64,000 bases of DNA, from positions 186,001 to 250,000 of the forward strand of contig MU839119.1 in the NCBI GenBank assembly GCA_030685235.1. Reading direction: 5' to 3'. The stretch comes from Copromyces sp. CBS 386.78 (taxonomy: Eukaryota > Ascomycota > Sordariomycetes > Sordariales > Sordariaceae). Of this stretch, positions 12,403 through 22,754 are shown piece after piece. The translations under genes were made by a program, and so were the position numbers. Positions within the stretch are counted from its first letter, which is position 1; every line of letters begins with the position of its first letter. Below the pieces are notes generated by a model that saw only the letters and a list, made by a program, of their open reading frames with translations, ran no database searches and was not told the DNA's origin.

Positions 12403-15400
12403 ATGGCTTCCACGCTTTCACAACCCAATATGCTTCCGGACAAGCTGAGGTCCTGGTTCCTGAGAACAAAACAGGTGAAGGACAATAATGGTAAAACGAC
12501 ATTCATCCATCGAAAGAAAGCCGACCTTAATCACGAGACGGTTGAGGAAATCACTGAGATATGGGAGGAGAGAGAACGTGTTGGGAAGGGAGGCCAAGGG
12601 AGCGTTTATCTGCACGTATGCCTCGAGGGCAAAAATCCGGCGGCAAAAGGCACAATGCGTGCAGTGAAGAAGTCTCAGATCCAATGTATAGATGGGGACC
12701 CTTACTACTACCGGCGCGAGCTGATGGCGCTACGGGTGCTGGGAAACGAGAGCGTAGGTTCCGGTCTCCAGTTGCTAGGCAAAGCCATCCCATTCATTGC
12801 CAGTGAAGGCTGAATTACCTTGACTAGGAAGTTCACTTTTTGACCACATATGCATGCTAATTTAGATTTCCGTGTTAGAAAGAGAAGTTCCGTCACCACT
12901 TCGTTTCCTTCTACGGGTGGTTTAAAACGAAAGATTTCGTGTACGTCACGATGGAGTTCCTGAAGGACGGCAGTCTCGAGAGTTATCTGGGTGATACAAA
13001 GGTGCTCCGTGAGTCGGAGTGCAAGCAGGTTGCTGAGCAAGTCTTAAAGGCTCTCAAAATCATGCATCGTGCTGGGTTTGCGCATCGTGACCTGAATCCG
13101 AGGGTATGGGTCTTCTACTTTTCTACGCCAACTTGGAATCCGGGCACCTTTGTTACACCGGCTGACCATATCCTTAGAACATTCTTATCTCTCAGATGCC
13201 TACCTCTAGATTTGGGCCTCAAATCTGGCGGATCAAGCTCGCCGACTTTGGACTTACCAAACGAATAGAATCGGGGGATGGCCAAATCAGCACCGTCAAG
13301 GGTAGTCCGGACTACCAACCCCCAGAAGTGGACTTGATGGGCAGATATCCGCCGACAATGAACAATACGGCCTTCTTTCGCATGGATATGTGGGCTTTGG
13401 GGATTACGACGTACTATTTGCTATGCCACAAATACCCCTTCCAATCACATGCTGAGAAATTGACCTTCATCCAGGGCGGGGAGGACCACAGGAGGATCAG
13501 CCAAATCCACCGAGACACGTTGACCAGGGGCACCATTACGGTTACACCAGAAGGACAGCAGTTTATCTCAGAACTGTTGATAGCAGCAGAAAAGCGCAAG
13601 CTCCCAGACGAGTGCCGCAAGCATGCTTGGTTCAAGGAATACGAGTCAGTGGTGGAAGACTCAGATATGGAGTAAGTTTACGTGCCTTTTGGTTTCCCAA
13701 AGCCACGAGACAGACAGATAACTGGCATACTAACGCACTTTTTGCCTATCACTAGAGATTGCAACTCCGTGGGTTCTGGAGAGGCCGTGCTGGAGGATGA
13801 TCCCAACTTTGCTCGAAACCTAAGCAGCGTGGCCGGGAGGAAGACTGTGGTGAAAGGTTCTAAGCATGTGTTTTGTCCGTACGCTGATCCCGAGGGCTAC
13901 AGGGGCGCCTTCCACACAGATACGGAAGCCTGCGTGGCCGCCGCACGACCTTCTTCCAATTTTGCTCAGCACCTTCTCGAGAACCACCTCCACGTCGAGC
14001 TCAATTCCGGAGAAAGGCCAGGCCAGTATATCCCGAAAATGCTCATTGAGGCTGCGTTTCGCAAGAAGGGCAGAGTGATCGAGTACCTGCTCGAGAATGA
14101 GAAAGAGTCGGTGCATGTCAATTCTATGAGCACTGCCTGGTGTTCTCGGAAATGGGGCCTCACCGGGACAATGACGGCGCTTTGGGTGGCTTGCTACACC
14201 GAAAACGTATCGTTGGTCGGGTGGCTGATTGGAAAGGGAGCCGATGTGCAACTCGGCGGTGATCAGGACAGCACGCCCCTAGGGCTCATTGAGCTCTCCC
14301 ATGTTTTATCGCCCCACGTGGGGAGCTTCCTGCCGGACCATACATTGCCATATATCCGCCACTATCCGCACCTGAACGGGGAGCAAAATTATACCGACGA
14401 TTACTCACGTCGGTCAAGCGTCGATACGAGCTATTCGGAGTACGAGAGCCCAATGCGGTATGACGCGGAAGACAACTATTTTTCCCAAGGTCGCGGGAAT
14501 TCTAGGGCCACGAGTGTGGCTTGCAGTGACGCTTACAGTGACGCCGGTAAGAAACTCTTTGGCGGTAGCCTCCAGTTTTAACATGATGAGCAAGACTGAC
14601 CCAAGTACATAGATGTTCAAATGCAAAAATTGGTGTCATACATGAAGAGCACTGTACGTGTCACTGTTGTCCCGCACGCCGGATATCGAGTCTCAAAACC
14701 GGAGCCATCTGCCAGACCTACTTCGGCAGGTGGAAGAAGAAGGGATAGAAAGTGCCCATACCAGCTGAAGTGTCCTGACTACGATACAGTTGACAAATGG
14801 ACTCTGCCCGACCTGATCAGCCACCTGTCCAGCAAGCACTGTGTGGTACCAGAGCCGGACCACATGAACGGCAAGCCGCTGCAAGGGGAAGACAGGCTGA
14901 TGGCGGCCACACTGCTGGTTCGGGCTGCTGGGGCTGGTGAGATCGAGATCCTTCGATGGCTCTTGAAAGACGGCGCAAAGAGAAAGATGCTCCTCCAAAA
15001 TGCCGACCACACGGGCCCGCACTACGGCAACACCACAGCCCTAATGAAAGCAGCAGAGTGTGGGCAGCACAAGGTGATCGAGGAGCTGCAGACCTACGCC
15101 AAGAGCGGGTACGGCATCAAAGAAGTTAACCTCACCAACGATGAAGGGTTCACGGCGCTGCACATCGCTGTTGAAGCGCGCTATCGTCATTGCGTCGACG
15201 CTATCATTGATCTGGGAGCCGATGTCAACCAACCTGTCGTTAATGACATCATGACGCCGCTTAGCATTGCCTTCGACATGCATCCCCCAGACTGGAAGAT
15301 CGCGGAGAAGCTGTTCGAAGCGGGTGCCGACATTGAGCCGGTTAGGCCATTTTTGTCGGAGAAGTACAGTCGTATAGACAGAAAGGGCTTTGAGAAGAAG

Positions 15401-15439
15401 TTAGAGACATGGGAAGATTGGCTTTTATTGATTGGTTGA
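12403..15439 (+). CDS. Protein kinase with C-terminal ankyrin repeats (five exons)
   Basis: Exons are 12403-12753, 12879-13103, 13178-13671, 13756-14546 and 14613-15439. All junctions are GT-AG and in phase, giving 895 residues. The kinase domain spans about residues 55-355. It shows a glycine loop (VGKGGQGSVYL, 60-70), the ATP lysine in AVKK (about 89), catalytic loop HRDLNPRNILI (186-196), LADFGLTKR (213-221) and a PPE in the APE position, so it should be an active Ser/Thr kinase. The HRD loop is restored only if the third exon starts at 13178. Beyond the kinase are two Cys/His-rich blocks (around 13877-13990 and 14755-14850) that look like degenerate C2H2 fingers. Ankyrin repeats lie around 14160-14290 and 15030-15345. 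I chose the start at 12403 for its context; an in-frame ATG at 12259 would add 48 residues. Substrate and pathway are unknown. Confidence 0.85.
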
Positions 15440-16176
15440 GGATGACAACCTGAAAGGAGGGTTGGATAAGCCAGATCGCAGCATGTAGGATAGAGGTTCT
15501 TGAGATACCTACTGTGGAAAGCTATCAATACATGTACCGGGGGAGGATTCCTCGTTTTCAAATGGTTCGATATAAAGTCCTCCTCCTCCTCGTCATCGTC
15601 GTCTTCAAATAAAGGTACCTTACGCTAGGTACCTACTAGGTAGGTTTTCTCCCCAGAACACGGAGCAGACACTTCAATATCCAAGGCCTAACATTCTAAG
15701 AGAGGATGATAATGTGAGAACATTCCCAAGCGAAATTGCTAGAAGTAACAGATTCAAACATCCTCCAGTCATTTTCAGTTTCTCTCCAGTTCGGTACATG
15801 TACTTCCAGTCGAGTGTCCTCCCCCAACGCATGCAGTCTGCAACCTGTTTGACCGGGAAAAGTGGGCCAAAGTGCACGGGCCAAACCGAGCTTGACGAAG
15901 GTCGACTGGAAGGCATCGGCACGGGTAAACGGTGAGCATGGACTTGACGGTGGAAAATGAAAATGAATGATACAGGTACATCTACGCAAAAAGGCTATGT
16001 CTTGAAGACAAGAAGGATAATGTATCAAGGTTGAGATCGCAACGAAGGCCATCAGGCTACCTTAGTCTCAGCTACGTGCTTCTTTCACGCCTCGACCGTA
16101 ATACAGAGAAAACCGCACCATCACAAAAACAAAAAGAAACAAAAGAACAGAAAAAGAAATACAAGAAAAAAAAGAT
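15440..16176. other. Intergenic region after the kinase gene
   Basis: No supported gene. It contains the kinase 3' end, a short pyrimidine trinucleotide run near 15580-15610, and an A-rich tract at 16120-16175 that, read on the minus strand, supplies the T-run terminator of the adjoining tRNA gene. Open frames on both strands at 15674-16052 overlap each other and show no domain. Confidence 0.5.
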
Positions 16177-16298
16177 GCGCGGTCCGGGATTCGAACCCGG
16201 GGACTTTCACTGTCAGGGTGGCGCCCCAACCACGAACACCGTAGGTGATTGAGGTGCCATGTATTAAGCGAACGCGTTGACCACTACGCCAACCGCGC
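16177..16298 (-). tRNA. tRNA-Ile (anticodon AAT) with a 50-nt intron
   Basis: Read on the minus strand, the ends pair as a 7-bp acceptor stem (GCGCGGT with ACCGCGC). There is a 4-bp D stem (GCGT with ACGC), a 5-bp anticodon stem (TTCGC with GTGAA, one G-U pair), and a T arm with loop TTCGAAT. The anticodon loop reads TTAATA then A, giving U33, anticodon AAU and A37. The 5' half is 16262-16298, the intron is 16212-16261, directly after position 37 as is canonical, and the 3' half is 16177-16211. A T8 run follows on the minus strand as a Pol III terminator. The discriminator base and CCA are not assessed. Confidence 0.85.
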
Positions 16299-16653
16299 TT
16301 TACTTTGTTTCCTTGTTGGAAGGAGGCCTGCCGACCTAATATATATACCTACCTCCCATCCCGTCGGGTCAGATACCCTGCTGGTTGTTCTGGTACTGGC
16401 AAATGATGCGGGACTTCCCGCACATGGAAGCCACCTCAGAGAGAGCGCCATCACGTTGACGCCCGCCGCGACAAGGCGTGGGTATGGCCAACGCTGTGCT
16501 GTCTGCGCATGCACGACGCAGACACGCATAAAGAAGTTGCTCCTTCCTCTGCTTTTGAATTGGTCGACGCATAAAGAGGAAAAAAACCTCCAGTCTGCGA
16601 TTTGAGCATCATGGAGTTCTTCACCCTTCAAGCCCGGATCCAAGCGGAGCACA
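16299..16653. other. Intergenic region between tRNA-Ile and the GIY-YIG-like pseudogene
   Basis: No supported gene. Open frames on the two strands (16249-16605 plus; 16284-16850 minus) mirror each other and carry no recognisable domain. Confidence 0.4.
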
Positions 16654-17244
16654 ATGGCGTCGGCACAAGAACTCGTAGATGCATATACCTGGTTCACCAT
16701 CACCGTGGAGGCGCCAGAGTGGTATATATGCCCCATAGAGGTATACATGACCAAGCTCGGCAACGAGGCCGACTTTGAGCAAGCCTGCACCCCTCTCGAT
16801 TTCGCCCCCGGTCTCGCGGATATCCTTACGTCCCCGGCCCCGCCTACCATCCAATTCTTTCGGTCACTGCCGCTCGTCGATTACGACGATAATGCTGGGT
16901 GTGTACGCTCTCCTCGTAGAGAAGGCAGATTCTCCGCCCAAAGTACCTCTATACATCGGGTTTGGAACCGGAGAAAAATTCGGCGTTAAGGCACGTATGA
17001 AGGACTATGACCGCGGAGACTGGTCGCACCACGTCCAACGCGCTGTCGTCAACGGCTACGCCGTTACACACGCTGGCCTGCTCTGTTGGGCATGCCAAAT
17101 GCGGCATGGCTTGGCACCGACACAGCTCTGGGTCTCCACGAGTCCCTCCACGTGGTGAAGACGATTGTTGGCATGCTCGATATCGGCCTTCACCCGGCCC
17201 GTGATATCACGTTGCATGACGGGGAAGGGTTTCGCAGCATATGA
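16654..17244 (+). pseudogene. Frameshifted GIY-YIG-like protein gene
   Basis: The frame opens MASAQELVDAYTWF at 16654 and is coherent to about 16896. An extra G in a GGG run (16897-16899) then breaks it. The neighbouring frame reads GVYALLVEK followed by PLYIGFGTGEKFGVKARMK, the arrangement seen in fungal GIY-YIG nuclease-superfamily proteins (a G/W-V-Y start, then L-Y-I-G-x-G-T and R). At about 17090 a missing base returns the sequence to the first frame (MPNAAWLGTDTALGL), ending at TGA 17242. The two indels compensate each other. Either the gene is recently dead or the assembly has two indel errors, and the low-quality poly-C/gap region begins only 180 bp downstream. Biochemical role is unknown. 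Confidence 0.65.
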
Positions 17245-17644
17245 CAAGAGGGTCGTTCTCCATCTCATCATCCATCCAAAGTTCTCTTGAGTCTTGATCA
17301 AGACCACATCAGAATTGTGTCGTCTTTCATCGCAAGCATCACGATATGTCAGAGGGAAAGTTCACGCGTCAGGTTCAGGTCTTGTCAGATCATCAAAGGC
17401 ATTTCAATTCATTGTTATCGTAAAAGCCCCCCCCCCCCCCCCCTTCCTCACACGATGTCAGATGATNNNNNNNNNNGCCGCGGCCAAGTGCCCGCCGCCG
17501 GTACCGGTCTGGCCCGAACCACCCCGCCATGCCACTTCTTTTTTATCGAACCACCCCCCCCCCCCCCCCCCCCCCCTTCCTCATCGTCCTCATCGTCCTC
17601 CTCCTCCTCCTCCCCCCCGGAGGCCCCCCGCCCCCCACCCGGGC
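17245..17644. other. Homopolymer-rich region with an assembly gap
   Basis: This interval contains a run of about 16 C at 17427-17442, ten undetermined bases at 17467-17476, and a run of over 20 C near 17553-17574, followed by CCT/CTC-rich sequence to about 17640. No gene can be supported. Open frames that cross the gap are artefacts of low complexity. The gap length of exactly ten N suggests an arbitrary placeholder, so the true distance between flanks is unknown. Confidence 0.85.
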
Positions 17645-17905
17645 CTAAAAAGACCCTGTGTAGATCCGAACCTCCTCCAGGGTGCATGCCCCGCAGACTT
17701 TGCCGCTCTTGGCGGTCTTGGTGATGGTCTTGCCCGCGCCGGGGCAGGTGCCGGGGCAGCGCTCGGTGCTGCTGGTGCTGTTGCTGGTGCCGCCTCCGCC
17801 GCCGCCGCCACCCTCACAGGGCGTTGTGGTGGTGGTGGTGGTGTTGGACATGGGGGAGCTGCATTTGTTGCAGAGGTAGGTGGTTAGGACGGTCTGGGTG
17901 CACAT
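17645..17905 (-). CDS. Small Cys/Thr/Gly-rich protein of unknown function
   Basis: On the minus strand, an 86-residue protein starts MCTQTVLTTYLCNKC and ends at 17645. It has a C-x2-C pair near the start, a Thr run, a Gly run of eight, then a spaced cysteine series (about seven in total) with Lys/Thr between. I recognise this as the style of short MC-start, Cys-rich proteins common in filamentous fungi, but not as a named family. No signal peptide is visible in this form. The frame stays open 54 codons upstream (to 18067), so an earlier start is possible, though that part is Pro/Ser-rich and less protein-like. It lies next to a poly-C region, so the Gly run could be affected by sequencing error. 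Confidence 0.55.
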   Translation of the reverse strand: MCTQTVLTTYLCNKCSSPMSNTTTTTTTPCEGGGGGGGGTSNSTSSTERCPGTCPGAGKTITKTAKSGKVCGACTLEEVRIYTGSF

Positions 17906-20361
17906 CCTGGCGGCGTCCTCTTTTGGGGTCGAGGGCAGCGGGCGGCGGGGCTTGGGGTTGGGTATAGGGTGCGGAGAAAAAGCGACGGCGGGCGCGAGGC
18001 ACTGAAAATGCAAACAGAGAGTCAGCGAATGGGTTTGAGCCAAGTAAAAAGTTTGAGAAGGCGTCATGGGAAAGTGAGAAGGCAGGGAGAAAAATACGAT
18101 ATGCGTACCTTTGTGTTTGGGTCCTTGGCGTAGCTGGTCGCAGGTGCTCTGGTCTTGATCAAGCGGCTGTCAGATTGTTAGAAGAGGTCTTTCCAACAAA
18201 TGCAATCTGGCAGGAAGTTTCGCGAAGGGGACAAAGACAGACGAGAGAAAGAGTGGAAGGGAAGGGAGTGATGCTCACTTTGTGGACGAGAGACTTTGCT
18301 GTTGGTGTTGCTGTTCTGGTACGGTCGAACTTGGTGGTGAGGGTGAAGAAGAGAAGAGAAGAAAGGAACGAGACGAGGGAGAAGGTGGTCTTTTATCTTG
18401 CGCCAGGTGGGACGGACAAGTGCCCACGCAAACCTATTGTAAGCAGGAACAGAATGAGATCCGTGGGTCAACCTGCAAAGAGAATTGCGTGTGTTTCATC
18501 CCAACTCGGCAGCCGGTCACGCAGGCAAGGTTCGAAGGAAAGAACGCTCTAGGGGAAGGCACGATATCTGCTCCCGGACTGTCTGCACCATAGAGGTACA
18601 ACTCAAGCGTTTGGTGGCAGGAACAGCAGTTGTCGAACGCACACTCGTTGGAACACTGGATGGACCGGCTACGAAGGCAATCTTCGGGACCGAGGCACTT
18701 GGGACAATTCTCCTAACACCCGTCAAGCGTCCGGACAAAATTTCATCACATTATTGTGTGGATGTGGCTACCTCGCTCCGTCTTGGGACCGATGGGGATT
18801 GTTCACAACGGCGAACATGAAGATTTTGCAGAACCACCCCGGAATTAGGACGAGTTTGACCAGAGGAGTGCCTTCCTTGAGAAAGGGGACGTGATCTTTA
18901 ACCGGTTGCATGCGGAAATTACTGCCGTGAGGAAAGGCGGAAGGAGTTTGGCAGTGACCGCGGACTCATCTGTCACCGGCCTCGTCTGATGAAAAATGGG
19001 TCACCTGGGAGAGATCTAGACGTACAGCCTTGACCCAGGAGGAAGGCACGTTGCAAACGGCTGCCACTTGGATGGCACATGAGGGGCAAGACGACCATCG
19101 ATCAATCTCGATGACGCTATGGTCAGGCATCGATGGTCATGGAGAGAAAGAGACGTGGATATCTCATCACATTAGCAACAGAAGGGCAGGAGTTAAGCAG
19201 GTCGGACACAGAAATCATGTTGCCCTTGTTGAGAACAGAAAGAAGCCGCTTGAAAGGCCTTCCAAGGCCGCCTCTGCAGGCAAGGTGTTATACCAGCGAG
19301 CTCATGTCGTGGACTCCTCTCAGGAGCCAACTGGAGGACTGAAGCCAACGTGACAAAGCTCATCAGAGGGGATACTGTAGTGGCTGACTGGATGTACGAG
19401 TTGAGCAGCGGAGTCCTCGTCGAGTGTACCTGACCTGGTGACTTGGGGCACCTTCCCGACAACAGGATGGGAAACTTGCGTAGAACCGCCCTTTCCTTAG
19501 GCAGTCGTACTTTACGAAGGTGAAAAGATCGAGCACCTTGACGACCATGGTTGAGCCGCGCCCCACAGGGAGCGGGAGTTCTCCTGCGGCCAAAGACAGA
19601 AGGGACGAGCTGTTCCTTAAATTGCTAGACGTCAGATGAGTCGTCCAGTAGGAGCCTGGATCGTCGGACGGTTGAACACAGGCGGCCATCCGAACAATAG
19701 CAAGACCAGACGAGGAAGGTATTTGTACACTTGATCAACGTGGGATGACCCAACGGATTCTCTTTGCGCGTGTAACCGTGTAGGGAAATGGATGTCATTG
19801 ATGTTGGCCTTACCGCGGGGTGGTCATTGTGAGAAAATGTTGAGGCAGAACTAGGCTGCAATATCCAGTGGACATACACTGGAGCACGATTTTAAACCTC
19901 CAAGAAGACCATTTTTTGTGCAAGTACCGTAAGGTAGAGTTAGAAAAGACGGGGCTCAATACAAAGACTCCAATGGAATGGTTGGTCTCGCGACAGGAAG
20001 AAGGATGCACTTGCAAAATCCGCGTTGGACGGGCACACGCGGTTGAAAGGTGGGATGGGGCGCGCCTTCCGCACGCAACAGAATTGACACCACTCAGCTT
20101 CACGTCAGCTGTTTTTTTGTGCAATCCGTTGACCCAGGCTAGACCCCCGCCAACAGGAATGACAGAAATCACCAACACCGGAAATCTCACAACAGTCATG
20201 ATTGAGATCTTCCAGACAAATCTATACGCAACCTCGCTACTCCAGCTCCAGCGGTGACATGGACAGTAAGGTAAAGGCCAGTTCGTTTCCGCGTTAGGGG
20301 TTTTCCCTTAACTGCCCTTTTAACGCGCATGGTCTGCTGCGCCCAGGCCTCACCTCGACAC
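17906..20361. other. 2.4-kb stretch without a confident gene
   Basis: Composition is normal and no RIP is visible. Several medium open frames occur on the minus strand (19193-19462, 19363-19689, 19625-19879, 19810-20199), partly overlapping in different frames. A Cys-rich candidate exon lies at 18473-18712. They could be exons of one or more uncharacterised minus-strand genes, but I found no domain and no unambiguous splice chain. Plus-strand frames mirror them. Confidence 0.4.
18473..18712 (-). CDS. Candidate exon of a Cys-rich protein
   Basis: Read on the minus strand from an acceptor-like TTAG (18713-18716), an 80-codon open frame begins ENCPKCLGPEDC and carries ten cysteines, including a CC pair and a C-x-C nearby, then an aromatic/Pro region. 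It ends at a CAG followed by GT at 18472-18471. A downstream frame around 18290-18430 adds two more cysteines if a very short intron is removed. The spacing resembles small secreted or zinc-binding fungal proteins, but no family is recognised and the first exon with a start codon is not identified. The call rests only on cysteine density and open frame. Confidence 0.3.
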
Positions 20362-20540
20362 CGGAAGAACGAGACTGCGGCGAAGCTCCGTGAGCAGGTC
20401 GCCATTGACACCCTCGATGAGCTTCTGAACTACCTCCTGCACCAGGGCGGATCCGTGGGCATTCTCATTGCCTGGCCCCCAACAGCAACACTCACCGGAG
20501 AAAGCTGATTGTCGAACACATTCAACAAAGGGAGCTCCAG
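20362..20540 (+). pseudogene. Fragment of a 6-phosphofructo-2-kinase gene
   Basis: From 20362 the plus strand reads RKNETAAKLREQVAIDTL, then DELLNYLL and GGSVGIL. This is the segment of the 6-phosphofructo-2-kinase domain that precedes the D-A-T-N-S motif. At about 20478 an insertion changes frame. The family sequence resumes as N-S-N-T-H-R-R-K-L-I-V-E-H-I up to 20540, followed by GTAAGT, a plausible relic splice donor. The P-loop and the rest of the kinase and phosphatase domains are not seen on either side. The normal enzyme makes fructose 2,6-bisphosphate; this copy cannot. It is probably a decayed partial duplication. It shows no RIP-type AT shift. Confidence 0.6.
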
Positions 20541-20790
20541 TAAGTACCTCTGGGTGACTTTGCCCTTGTCTTCGAGATCTGGCAATCCGTGCTGTTGGAC
20601 GCCTTTCCTGCTGCCTCAGCCTGTGCTGGACTACATGTACCTTAGAAAGATCACAAGCAGAGGCTGAATCGTTTGTGACAGACCAGAGAAGCGAAACCGA
20701 GCTGACATCTTCCCCAACAGGCAAATTCACCGAGCGAAAGCCATCGTGTCCGCCCAGTAGACGCAAAGCGCAAAAATCAGGCGGCAACCC

Positions 20791-22754
20791 TCAGCCTTGG
20801 ACTCCTGCTCTGTCTCCTCCAGTCAGCGATCCTCCTTCTCCACCACCCATCCTTCCCAAGTTCCGCGACACCACACAAGCTCGATAGTTCTCACAGCCAT
20901 CGTGGACTCCTGGAAGATCTTGGAGACCGTTGCCATACGTGTACGGTGGGGGGCTCAGCCGTCCAGAGTATGGGATGATCGGACTGGCGGCGGTATTGTC
21001 AACTTCAACGCTGTATTCGACTGTGTACATAATGCTGCTGTTGCCGCTACGGACACCATGGTTTGCTGTTATGTCTTCGGAGGGGCCGTGGTTGGGTTGT
21101 TCTGTGTCGGGGAGTTTCTCTTGGGAAGTGTCTGAGTGGCGATTCAACGAATCCATGGGAGCCTCTGTAGAGCGAGAATATCGAGAGTTGATTCCAAGAG
21201 CGACCGTACTGGAACCTGAACTTCCGACCTTTCCACCGGCGCCGCTGGACGGCCTCCTCTTACCGAACCTCTTTCTCCCAAGGCCGACAACGCTAACCAC
21301 CATCTGCCTCAGAGTCGGCATACATGCGCAGAAGATACTCGACGCCGCTTCCAGAGTAGACCACCGATCGATATCGAACAATGCTTGCGTCGGGTTTGGT
21401 GTTTCCGTGAAAACAGTCAGATAACGCAGGCGGATGCAGCTGAAGATCGTGACCCTGTCCACTTCCATGTTAGCAAGGAGCACCGTACATGACGTTGACA
21501 CCAACAAGAGAAAATAAAGAGAGAGCAACCCACAGCATGCCTATTCCAAACATGCCCGCCACCCCCATCTTCTTCCACATTCCCATCCTCAGCCCCCTGA
21601 TACACCACAACGGAATAGCCAACATCCAGATGTCGATAGCGATGCTGATCACCGCCGCAGCAACGTGGAAGTGCTTCCTGTTTATACACTTTCCCGGTCT
21701 CCTTCCATGTCCTCCCCCTTCTTCTCCCCATCCTTCCCAAGTGGCATCTCCCCCGGGTATCCCCTCGCGGTAATCCCACCCCTCAAACCACCACTTCACA
21801 GGACTGCACTGCAATACTCCAGCGACCGCACTGCCCAGCCCAAACAGGACACAAACCGAGATGGTGGCCCATAGCACCCTCCTGACCTCCCTTCCCGGGA
21901 AGATCCTGAGGTAGAACAACAGAAACACCACTTTTGTAAGGGCGACTTGTAAAAAGTAGATAATGCCCATGACGTACCCGTACCTCACTGCTTTGGCGAT
22001 GTTCTCAACTGGAAGTGTCCACGCATCTTTGCCGACACCTAGCGGGTAGAGGGCAAGGATGGCTAGAAGGAGGTTGGGCAGGCCGAGGGCGGTGATCGAG
22101 ATGAGGGCGTAGTCGTCTGCGTGCAGGCGTTGAGATATAGACGGGTACTGGGAAGGTGGACGTGAAAACCAGGAGCCGTGTGAGGGACTTCCACTTTGAT
22201 GGGGTACAGGTATGAAGATTTTGTACAGAGTTCGCAAGGTTGTTAGGAGGAGGGTGGCAATTAGGAGGGCGAGGTTCTCGTGGAGGAGGTAAGAGGAGCG
22301 GTCACGGGTGGGGAGGTGGCAGTTGATCGTTGTGATGTTTTGGGTTGCTGTGTGGTTGTTAGCGCTGGAACAAGGTTCAGGTTGGGAAGAGGGGCATGCG
22401 AGTTAGGTACGTATAGGTAAAGAAAGGGCTTACTGAGGGTCTGGCGGATGGAACATGACTGAGAGAGGCAGTGGCTGAAGGACGAGGAGCAGGTGTGGTT
22501 TGCTTGGCGAGCGCAGAGGCATGCCCTGTCATTGTTGGAGACGGCGCAGGAGTCTTCGAGGAGGTGGACTTGAAGGCAGTTTTGCTAGGTTGAGTCCAGT
22601 CTTAGCATTACATCGATGAACAGCCTCAGTTACTGGGTATACGCACAGCACAGGTTGGATACCAAGTCAGAATATCGGACTCGTTCCTTGGCTGTAAAGC
22701 CGTTGCTCGCCATGGCACTATGCCAACGAGGATAAAAAAGGTGAGTAGCCACAT
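20791..22754 (-). CDS. CFEM-domain Pth11-type seven-helix receptor (four exons)
   Basis: Exons in reading order are 22647-22754, 22434-22584, 21534-22347 and 20791-21454, all GT-AG and in phase, giving 578 residues. Residues 1-19 form a signal peptide (MWLLTFFILVGIVPW...). Residues about 35-87 are a CFEM domain with the full set of eight cysteines. From about 115 follows a rhodopsin-like membrane region with seven hydrophobic segments, including KWWFEGW in a loop and FSCIRLRYL near the sixth. The region ends around residue 390 at ACMPTLR. The C-terminal tail of about 170 residues is Ser/Gly/Pro-rich and presumably cytoplasmic. Family members such as Magnaporthe Pth11 act in surface or host sensing; the ligand here is unknown. 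Splicing the last intron at 21533/21455, with branch site GCTAAC, restores the conserved sixth-helix reading. Confidence 0.85.

Noticed and set aside
17294..17887. Plus-strand open frame of 197 codons across the gap
   Set aside because: It is made of poly-Pro, poly-Ser and Ala/Gly runs from homopolymers and crosses undetermined bases; the minus-strand Cys-rich frame is more protein-like.
21417..21528. A 34-bp intron at 21455-21488 in the receptor gene
   Set aside because: Too short for a fungal intron and it leaves extra residues in a conserved helix. The 79-bp choice (21455-21533) has a proper branch site and restores the family sequence.
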